Shown piece by piece: positions 1 to 4,848 of a stretch of DNA of 8,409 bases. This DNA comes from Candidatus Heimdallarchaeota archaeon (lineage in GTDB: Archaea > Asgardarchaeota > Heimdallarchaeia > Heimdallarchaeales > Heimdallarchaeaceae): positions 1 through 8,409 of the forward strand of contig JAEOTK010000191.1 of NCBI GenBank assembly GCA_016839875.1, given 5' to 3'. Position numbers and translations under genes: made by a program. The notes below the pieces were generated by a model that searched no databases, was not told where the DNA came from, and worked only from the letters and a program-made list of their open reading frames with translations. Numbering within the stretch: position 1 is the first letter of the stretch; the number at the start of each line of letters is the position of its first letter.

Positions 1-20
1 ACCTATTTTTCTAAAAACGC

Positions 21-28
21 TTTTATAT
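21..28 (+). promoter_or_regulatory. TATA box of the HD-domain gene
   Basis: TTTTATAT lies 28-35 bp upstream of the ATG at 56, preceded by an A-rich stretch (AAAAACGC) that could serve as the TFB-recognition element. Archaeal transcription usually starts about 25 bp downstream of the TATA centre, which places the start near 50 and leaves a leader of only a few bases. No Shine-Dalgarno sequence is visible before the ATG, which fits a nearly leaderless mRNA. Confidence 0.6.
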
Positions 29-30
29 CT

Positions 31-43
31 AGAATCGGATTCT
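31..43. promoter_or_regulatory. Perfect 6-1-6 inverted repeat, candidate operator
   Basis: AGAATC-G-GATTCT is a perfect inverted repeat with a one-base centre. It sits immediately downstream of the TATA box at 21-28 and just before the expected transcription start. In archaea, a protein bound here would typically block RNA polymerase recruitment, so a repressor site is the natural reading. No regulator for it can be named, and the palindrome differs from the one at 3598-3613. Confidence 0.4.
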
Positions 44-55
44 TTGTGAACAATT

Positions 56-1615
56 ATGGTTCTGTTAAATGAGAATTCTGTGACGGTTTTTTATCTTGAA
101 TTAATGAAAAACGATGAAATCTCCTTTCTAGTAGGAAAAGATGAAGCTAAAGAATCAATTGAAAAGATGATAAAAAAGATTCAAGATACAGAAGAAATAC
201 ATGATAAAATCCAAGAAGCGAAAGAATTATGGAAACTTCTTTTTGAACAGTCTATGGTCTTCTTAGACAGAGATAAGCAAGGATATGATGAGCTTTTCAG
301 ATACTTCGATGAGTTCGTAAACTTTGAAGAGTTAATTTTTGCTTCAGATTCATTCTATAGAGATCACACCCTTCATTGCCTTTGGGTTTACTTTCTTGGA
401 GAATACATTTTTCACAAACCAGAGTTCAGTCACATACTTCAAAACTTCAATAGAACATTTAGGATTGCAAACCATGTATGCAAGTATTTCAATGCTTTAG
501 AAGCTCCACACATTTTTGGAGAAATTTGTGTTATTCTTCAAAGAGTAGCTCAAATGCTGCAATATGAAGATTCAATGAGGTGTGTAATAGCACTAACACA
601 TGATTTAGGGTACCCTTTGAAAAAGATAGCTGAAATAAATGAATCAATAGGGAAAATTTTGCCATACTTCTCAATTTCTAAATTTGATCATTTCAAGTTT
701 CAATTTGAAACGATACAACAAATCTATATAGAAAATCTTCTTGAATTACTGTCAATCAGAATTGCATTTGAGGTAGATTTGGGAGATCTACCATATGAAG
801 AAAGGCAGTCAGTGCTTGAACTGATTAATAAATTAAATCAAATTTCCGAGAGTCTTCTTAATCTACAAAATCCAGATGAAGAACTCTTTGAAAATCTAAA
901 AAACGATTTGAAGACTGTTACTGAAAAGGAAGCAGATATCTTGAGAAGAATTTATGGTGTACAATCTTCTATACAAAAAGACGTTTCCGCGGTTTTGAGA
1001 TTTTCTAATGACTTTGAAAACTATAGACATGGAATTTTAAGTTCGTATTTACTAATGAAAACCCTAAATACTTTTTCTAATATAAGACTAAATACTAACC
1101 TTCCCCTGAATTTATCTGTTACGGAAGTAGATATACCAATTATACAGTCTAAACTAAATATTTTAAGAGCAGTAGCTGATCACACAAGTCAAGGTTTTCA
1201 AATTACTGATATCGTTAGTTACTCGGATATACTTGTGCTTATTGATGAGATTGAGGAATTTTCTAGAATATCAAGAGCAAATCAATTCAGACAGTTTATC
1301 AACGAATTTTGCAAAACAGATATAGGAATAGAAGGGGATTATTTGAAGCTTGATTTCATCTTTGATGACATAAATGTTGCAGATTTAGATCCTGAGATTC
1401 ATTTTAAACACAAATGTAGGAAGTTCATGAAGGTCTTTGATATAGAAAATCTGGATGAAAACTTAAAATTAAAATTCAGATGCATTGGAAAGCTTCCTAC
1501 TAATAAAAACACTTACGAAATTATTATTCAGAGAGGAATGCTAAAAATATCAATTAATGGAGAGGAAATCGAGCCAGGAGAATATCTGAAAACCAAAGAA
1601 ACAATGTCATACTAG
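56..1615 (+). CDS. HD-superfamily phosphohydrolase-like protein, 519 aa
   Basis: This is probably a cytosolic metal-dependent phosphohydrolase of the HD superfamily; the substrate is unknown. The classic HD signature is residues 181-186 (THDLGY, with H182-D183), on a helix beginning CVIALTHD. The other expected metal ligands can be placed in order: H104 or H107 in the N-terminal helix (RDHTLH), then H212 or H325 (NYRHG), H376 (AVADH) and D397 in a helix ending DEIEEFSR. Residues 1-90 are charged and helical, and about 220-310 looks like a helical, coiled-coil-like insertion between the HD motif and the later histidines. Residues 410-519 form a separate beta-rich tail that I do not recognise. 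There is no signal peptide or membrane segment. The ATG at 56 fits the TATA box at 21-28; the next in-frame ATG (104) would give an unusual leader. The family assignment is fairly secure. Nuclease, nucleotidase or second-messenger phosphodiesterase activity cannot be distinguished. Confidence 0.75.
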   Translation: MVLLNENSVTVFYLELMKNDEISFLVGKDEAKESIEKMIKKIQDTEEIHDKIQEAKELWKLLFEQSMVFLDRDKQGYDELFRYFDEFVNFEELIFASDSFYRDHTLHCLWVYFLGEYIFHKPEFSHILQNFNRTFRIANHVCKYFNALEAPHIFGEICVILQRVAQMLQYEDSMRCVIALTHDLGYPLKKIAEINESIGKILPYFSISKFDHFKFQFETIQQIYIENLLELLSIRIAFEVDLGDLPYEERQSVLELINKLNQISESLLNLQNPDEELFENLKNDLKTVTEKEADILRRIYGVQSSIQKDVSAVLRFSNDFENYRHGILSSYLLMKTLNTFSNIRLNTNLPLNLSVTEVDIPIIQSKLNILRAVADHTSQGFQITDIVSYSDILVLIDEIEEFSRISRANQFRQFINEFCKTDIGIEGDYLKLDFIFDDINVADLDPEIHFKHKCRKFMKVFDIENLDENLKLKFRCIGKLPTNKNTYEIIIQRGMLKISINGEEIEPGEYLKTKETMSY

Positions 1616-1624
1616 AATAGAAGT

Positions 1625-1669
1625 AAAAAAAATGGAAAGCAGAGATAGATTTTATTTCTGCTTGTTTTT
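1625..1669. terminator. Bidirectional terminator between convergent genes
   Basis: Bases 1637-1648 and 1652-1663 form a 12-bp stem (ten Watson-Crick pairs and two G-T pairs) closed by a three-base loop. On the plus strand it is followed by GTTTTT (1664-1669), about 20 bases past the HD gene stop. On the minus strand it is followed by a run of eight T (1625-1632), about 45 bases past the stop of the membrane protein gene. One element can therefore end both transcripts. Archaea normally need only a T-tract, so so strong a hairpin is notable. Confidence 0.7.
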
Positions 1670-1675
1670 ATGCCT

Positions 1676-2347
1676 TTAATCTGTTGGTGCACTTTGTGCT
1701 TTCATTCTTGTTATAAATTTCTTATTTGGTCCAAGTTGCCATTTAAGGAACGCTAGAAGGTTAATAATTATTATAATTGCTAATATCCATGCTTTCCAAT
1801 AAGCTCCCCAGAATTCACTCCAAGTCCATGCTATTGCCCATGCTTGTGCTGCAGGCATATTCAATAATACAAGGTTATTGAAGAAAGGTACAAAACCTGA
1901 TAATGGAATAACTATCAGAGTATCAACTAACAAACCCCAAATCCAGAATTTCCATGATTTCTTTGAGAACATAAGTTCTCTTGGACTTGATGCTCTAAAA
2001 TCTGCTCTGAAATCATACTGCACCATACTCATTGTCAATGGTCCTATTATGAAAACAAAGAAGATCCATGCTATAATAAATGAGACAACAAAACCCCATC
2101 CGAGATATGCGAAGTACAAACCTACAGAATTTGGAGCTGCCCAGATTCCTCTAACAGCAAAAACTATTGCTGTAACAATTGCAGTCATAAGTAAAGCGAA
2201 CCAGAATATCAGCCATTCAGCAAAATACGTATTTGCCATAAACTTACCTTTTGCACCATTGGCAAAAATAAATCCTCGACCTTTTGTTTGGAAATGAAAA
2301 TAGTCCCAAGGCCACTTAAAACCTTTTTTTTCTTGTTGATCAGTCAT
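1676..2347 (-). CDS. Tryptophan-rich four-helix membrane protein, unknown function
   Basis: I do not recognise this 223-residue protein. It has a charged N-terminal stretch (1-42, with KWPWDYFHF near the start) and four hydrophobic segments at about 43-66, 77-101, 132-157 and 183-202. It ends in a basic tail (about 203-217: LKWQLGPNKKF and RMK) that is probably cytoplasmic. The loop between helices 2 and 3 (about 108-131) is hydrophilic and rich in R, D and K. There is no cleavable signal peptide. It contains 17 tryptophans (7.6 percent), many at helix ends, which is very high for any protein. The ATG at 2347 is preceded by AAAGGATG, a weak Shine-Dalgarno match, and by a TATA box at 2394-2402. 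It is convergent with the HD gene and lies downstream of the beta-helix gene on the same strand, but a terminator and its own promoter make it a separate unit. Confidence 0.7.
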   Translation of the reverse strand: MTDQQEKKGFKWPWDYFHFQTKGRGFIFANGAKGKFMANTYFAEWLIFWFALLMTAIVTAIVFAVRGIWAAPNSVGLYFAYLGWGFVVSFIIAWIFFVFIIGPLTMSMVQYDFRADFRASSPRELMFSKKSWKFWIWGLLVDTLIVIPLSGFVPFFNNLVLLNMPAAQAWAIAWTWSEFWGAYWKAWILAIIIIINLLAFLKWQLGPNKKFITRMKAQSAPTD

Positions 2348-2393
2348 ATAAGTTACATCCTTTAGTAAGACTAGAAAATCGACTTCTGGTGCA

Positions 2394-2402
2394 TTTATAA
2401 AA
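2394..2402 (-). promoter_or_regulatory. TATA box of the Trp-rich membrane protein gene
   Basis: On the minus strand this reads TTTTATAAA, centred about 51 bp upstream of the ATG at 2347. Transcription would start near 2372 and give a leader of about 25 bases. That leader carries AAAGGATG at 2357-2363 and the two bases beside it, a partial Shine-Dalgarno match about 9 bases before the start. It is the only TATA-like element between the upstream terminator and this gene. Confidence 0.55.
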
Positions 2403-2538
2403 GATTTATCTCACACTAATTACTACTTCTTCTATTTAGTCTTTCATTGTTCTGGAATAGGAATTCATGTTGTAACCAAAAAGGAATTTTCTGGAAATAA
2501 AGGAACGATTTCTGCTAGAGATTATTATTATCTCATTG

Positions 2539-2597
2539 ATTGTAAAAACAATAAGAATTAGAAAAAGAGAGATGATTGTTTAGTAGTTCTCATCTCT
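2539..2597 (-). terminator. Terminator of the beta-helix gene, stem overlapping the stop codon
   Basis: On the minus strand AGAGATGA (2597-2590) pairs perfectly with TCATCTCT (2575-2568) around a 14-base loop, followed by C and five T (2566-2562). The first arm includes two bases of the TAG stop codon at 2596-2598. A second small hairpin, ATTGT-TTTT-ACAAT (2552-2539), with its own T-run, lies just downstream and may act as a back-up. The remaining spacer, 2403-2538, holds no gene: the only open frames are about 10 codons. A loose direct repeat of TTCTGGAA, around 2449 and 2490, has no evident role. Confidence 0.6.
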
Positions 2598-3555
2598 AAT
2601 TTATTAATGATCTGCGATTCACTGCTAAAACCATCATTGATATTATGCAAATTAACAGAAGATACAAATTTCCTGTTTCATCTACTTTCTTTGGGTATAT
2701 ATCGAAGGATTCTGCAGGTCCATCTATTGCATAATCACCTTTTCCGGAAAAATCTGACCAGAAATTACCAAATTTTGTTTCTTCGTCATACCATGTGTTC
2801 ACGGTGCCTTCGTCATAAGCTTGACTTGTTATGTTTCCGAATCTATCATTATCAATATTATAGGTTTCACTAATTCCATTATTCACAAAAGTATTATGAT
2901 GAATTAAACTGTAATAAGTCAGACCACCTATTAATGCTAGACCAAAATACCCGCTGTTTCTTATCTCAGTATATGTAACATTACATGAATAGGAATGTCG
3001 AAGACTAATTCCATGGTAGATACTATTACTGACTTTGTTACCCTTTATCCTAATATGACTTGCTTCGTTTGTGTGAATTCCATTAGATGAATCTGAGCAA
3101 TTGTTGTCTAAAATCAAACAACCAGTTGTACTAGATACACCAATCCCACACCCATCATCTATACTTCCTAAGCAAGTGTTGTTTATGATCTGAGAAGTAT
3201 GAGGAGCTACATCATGAATGTTAATTCCTAGATATTCATGGATAAGATAATTATTTCGAATAATGAAATGAGATGTTGTTTCTGTTACATATATTCCATT
3301 AGATAGAAAACCAAATGATTCAATCTGAAAATTCTCAATTAAGTATGGGGATTCTGCAGTTCCCTCACCTTCAAAACCATAAAGTGTAAACGCTGTGTCA
3401 TTGAGAATTTCTATAGGATCATGATCGACAAAGAATTTCATATTATTGGTGTTGTACTGATTAGATGATTTAGTACCAAATGAGGTTAGATTGAAGCAAT
3501 ATCCAATTAAGATTATCATGAAAAGTAATGCTAATTTATTTTTCAATTTAACCAC
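2596..3555 (-). CDS. Secreted NosD-like beta-helix protein with C-terminal membrane anchor
   Basis: The 319-residue product is a surface protein of the right-handed parallel beta-helix (NosD/CASH-like) type. Residues 1-27 form a signal peptide (KLKNK, then a long hydrophobic stretch). Residues 43-74 carry the usual entry module of these proteins: a DPIEILND segment, then GFEGEGTAESPYLIENF. About 70-235 contain short coils of the kind GIxIxxxxxxxIxxN. The C-terminal cap holds TWYDEETKFGNFWSDFSGKG (254-273), close to the GNYWSD motif of archaeal NosD-like proteins, then a DIYP segment. Residues 297-311 form a membrane helix ending in NRRS, so the protein is probably anchored outside. Its ligand is unknown; such helices often bind or cleave polysaccharides, but no catalytic set is evident. 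The start is uncertain: GTG at 3555 would be leaderless, while TTG at 3546 has AAGGTGG just upstream. The gene shares a symmetric promoter region with the divergent winged-helix regulator and is probably controlled by it. Confidence 0.85.
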   Translation of the reverse strand: MVKLKNKLALLFMIILIGYCFNLTSFGTKSSNQYNTNNMKFFVDHDPIEILNDTAFTLYGFEGEGTAESPYLIENFQIESFGFLSNGIYVTETTSHFIIRNNYLIHEYLGINIHDVAPHTSQIINNTCLGSIDDGCGIGVSSTTGCLILDNNCSDSSNGIHTNEASHIRIKGNKVSNSIYHGISLRHSYSCNVTYTEIRNSGYFGLALIGGLTYYSLIHHNTFVNNGISETYNIDNDRFGNITSQAYDEGTVNTWYDEETKFGNFWSDFSGKGDYAIDGPAESFDIYPKKVDETGNLYLLLICIISMMVLAVNRRSLIN

Positions 3556-3579
3556 CTTTTCATTCTAGCTTCAGAGAAA

Positions 3580-3588
3580 CTTATAAAG
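3580..3588 (-). promoter_or_regulatory. TATA box of the beta-helix gene
   Basis: The minus strand reads CTTTATAAG, centred about 29 bp upstream of the GTG at 3555. The predicted transcription start, near 3557, almost coincides with the GTG, so the mRNA would be leaderless. If TTG at 3546 is used instead, AAGGTGG would lie at the extreme 5' end. The core TTTATAA is the exact mirror image of the core of the divergent TATA box at 3624-3630. Confidence 0.6.
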
Positions 3589-3597
3589 TTGTCGGAT

Positions 3598-3613
3598 TTC
3601 GAATTAATTCGAA
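3598..3613. promoter_or_regulatory. Perfect 16-bp palindrome, candidate shared operator
   Basis: TTCGAATTAATTCGAA is a perfect palindrome lying exactly midway between the two divergent TATA boxes, about 10 bp from each. A further CG/CG pair matches outside it (3593-3594 with 3617-3618). Sites of this form bind homodimeric winged-helix regulators, and one such regulator is encoded immediately to the right. The location suggests that one dimer controls both the beta-helix gene and the regulator's own gene. It lies upstream of both TFB-binding regions, so activation, or repression by steric block, are both possible. Confidence 0.65.
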
Positions 3614-3622
3614 TATCGTTAT

Positions 3623-3631
3623 TTTTATAAA
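3623..3631 (+). promoter_or_regulatory. TATA box of the winged-helix regulator gene
   Basis: TTTTATAAA, within TTTTTATAAAGG, is centred about 63 bp upstream of the ATG at 3690. The predicted start near 3653 gives a leader of about 36 bases that carries a Shine-Dalgarno sequence, unlike most genes in this window. Confidence 0.6.
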
Positions 3632-3678
3632 GGTTAGAACCATATTATCTACTAGATATAAACGACAAAAATAATTTT

Positions 3679-3683
3679 GAGGG
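3679..3683 (+). promoter_or_regulatory. Ribosome binding site of the winged-helix regulator gene
   Basis: GAGGG lies six bases before the ATG at 3690 and is complementary to the CCUCC end of archaeal 16S rRNA. It is the clearest Shine-Dalgarno sequence in the window and fixes the start codon. Confidence 0.65.
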
Positions 3684-3689
3684 TAAAGA

Positions 3690-4388
3690 ATGAATTTAAA
3701 TGATTTAATTAATGATCCTGAGAAATTTGAGATAATTGTAGCCTTAGAAACTTATGAAACGCTAAATCTCACTAAGATATCAGCAATTTTGCAAAAACCT
3801 CGAACTACACTGCTAGGTCATGTTAAGAGACTTCTAACAGAGAGCATAATTGAGATTGATAGTAAAACCTCTGGGGAAAGTTGGGGAAAATTTTACAAAT
3901 TAACTGATTTTTTCAAACAAGAATTTATCCGTCATCGACCAGCGTTATATGCAAGTTACGAAAGGCATACTACACTCATTGAAGAACATTTAACTGAAAA
4001 ACTAATAAAAGGATATATTCAATCGAGAAAGAAATTTCGAGAAGAAACAGGATTAACAATAGACAGATTAATTTTGCATTGTGGTTTTGCTTATTACATT
4101 CAGAAGTTTATTTTCAACAATATTTCAGAAATGGATAGTAAGGATCAGAAAACTCACATATTTACTGAAAATGATTTCATGGATGCATATTTCTCATTGT
4201 TCAGTAGAGGAATACCAATAAGTCGAATAGTTCATGTAATGAAATTTGATAGTTTAATCAGCAAATTCTTCACAGATTTCATAAAATTAGCTCAAGAGAT
4301 TGAAGAGGAAATAAAAGAAAATAAAACACCGCGGGAAGATATCCAGAAGTATTATTTACATGTATTTGGGGGATCCTTAAAAACATAA
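3690..4388 (+). CDS. Winged-helix transcriptional regulator (GbsR/MarR/ArsR-like)
   Basis: This 232-residue cytosolic protein is probably a dimeric DNA-binding regulator. Residues 10-75 form a winged helix: a first helix PEKFEIIVAL, a second around LNLTKISAIL, a recognition helix RTTLLGHVKRLLTES (38-52), and a wing through SKTSGESWGKFYKLT (58-72). The rest (about 76-232) is helical. It includes a basic HRPALY/RHTTL stretch, residues 110-150 with one cysteine (C131), and an acidic helix near 200-212 (EIEEEIKE) followed by a conserved-looking tail (EDIQKYYLHVFGG, 216-228). No known ligand-binding motif is visible, so the signal is unknown. The gene is divergent from the beta-helix gene, with a 16-bp palindrome between their promoters; I infer autoregulation and control of that neighbour. 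A decayed relative of its C-terminus lies just downstream. The fold is secure; the exact family name is not. Confidence 0.8.
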   Translation: MNLNDLINDPEKFEIIVALETYETLNLTKISAILQKPRTTLLGHVKRLLTESIIEIDSKTSGESWGKFYKLTDFFKQEFIRHRPALYASYERHTTLIEEHLTEKLIKGYIQSRKKFREETGLTIDRLILHCGFAYYIQKFIFNNISEMDSKDQKTHIFTENDFMDAYFSLFSRGIPISRIVHVMKFDSLISKFFTDFIKLAQEIEEEIKENKTPREDIQKYYLHVFGGSLKT

Positions 4389-4404
4389 TTTCTCATTTCG
4401 CAGA

Positions 4405-4425
4405 TTTTTACGATTATTGTAAAAA
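4405..4425 (+). terminator. Probable terminator of the winged-helix regulator gene
   Basis: TTTTTAC (4405-4411) lies 17 bases past the stop codon and pairs perfectly with GTAAAAA (4419-4425) around a seven-base loop. The T5 tract could end the transcript by itself in archaea. The hairpin is all weak pairs except two, so its role is doubtful. Confidence 0.4.
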
Positions 4426-4459
4426 AAAAGAGGAATAAAGTTATTATGACACTTTATGA

Positions 4460-4748
4460 ACATTAGAAGAATTTAGTGATGGTTCTATTGGAAGAGGATT
4501 CGTCAGGTGGATCATTTGTAAAATCAATTATCGTGATGTGTAAATCATCATATTTTGATTCAATACACTCCCTCCCTCTTGCTTCTAATTCTTCTACAGA
4601 GTTAGTTATAGAATTTGAAATTTTCTTTATTAAGCAACTCCATGAATTTGAGAGAGATATGATGGAGGAATTGAAAGAAGAGGAGGTTGCTGAGGAGGAT
4701 ATACATTCACATTATGTGAGCATGTTTTCAGGGTTTACAGAGTTTTAG
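4460..4748 (+). pseudogene. Decayed C-terminal fragment of a winged-helix regulator paralogue
   Basis: A 90-codon open frame begins with GTG at 4476, with no Shine-Dalgarno sequence or TATA box of its own. Its end matches the end of the regulator at 3690-4388 without gaps: FF...EEELK...EEDIHSHYVSMFSG here against FF...EEEIK...REDIQKYYLHVFGG there (residues 193-228 of the intact protein). The preceding part of the homology lies in a different frame: 4460-4540 reads TLEEFSDGSIGRGFVRW..., resembling TENDFMDA...SRG (159-174), and then meets a stop at 4541. The homologous frame is therefore split by at least one shift, and the DNA-binding domain is absent. I read it as the remnant of a tandem duplication or of an old paralogue. 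A small functional protein starting at 4476 is possible but less likely. Confidence 0.55.
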
Positions 4749-4796
4749 ATAGGGATAATGTAAGAAAACTGATACAAAAAATTAGTGTATAGGAAG

Positions 4797-4831
4797 AATT
4801 TTTCAAAAATTATTCTCAAGGATTAAAAAAA
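4797..4831. terminator. T-tract terminator region, mainly for the PGAP2IP-like gene
   Basis: On the minus strand a run of seven T (4831-4825) lies 18 bases past the stop codon at 4849-4851, enough for archaeal termination. Further on, AATTTTT-C-AAAAATT (4797-4811) supplies T5 tracts on both strands and could also end anything transcribed through the pseudogene from the left. The spacer 4749-4848 contains no gene. Confidence 0.5.
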
Positions 4832-4848
4832 GAAATAAGTGGGAAATT

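Noticed and set aside
1878..2297. A 139-codon open frame on the plus strand inside the Trp-rich membrane protein gene
   Set aside because: It is wholly antisense to a protein with convincing membrane helices, a promoter and a start site. It has no promoter or ribosome site of its own, and its composition looks like a shadow frame.
2449..2500. Direct repeat of TTCTGGAA in the spacer between the beta-helix and membrane protein genes
   Set aside because: There are only two short imperfect copies in AT-rich DNA, not aligned with a promoter element; chance is a sufficient explanation.
2607..2873. An 88-codon open frame on the plus strand opposite the end of the beta-helix gene
   Set aside because: It is antisense to the conserved GNFWSD cap region, with low-complexity L/H/R-rich content and no start signals.
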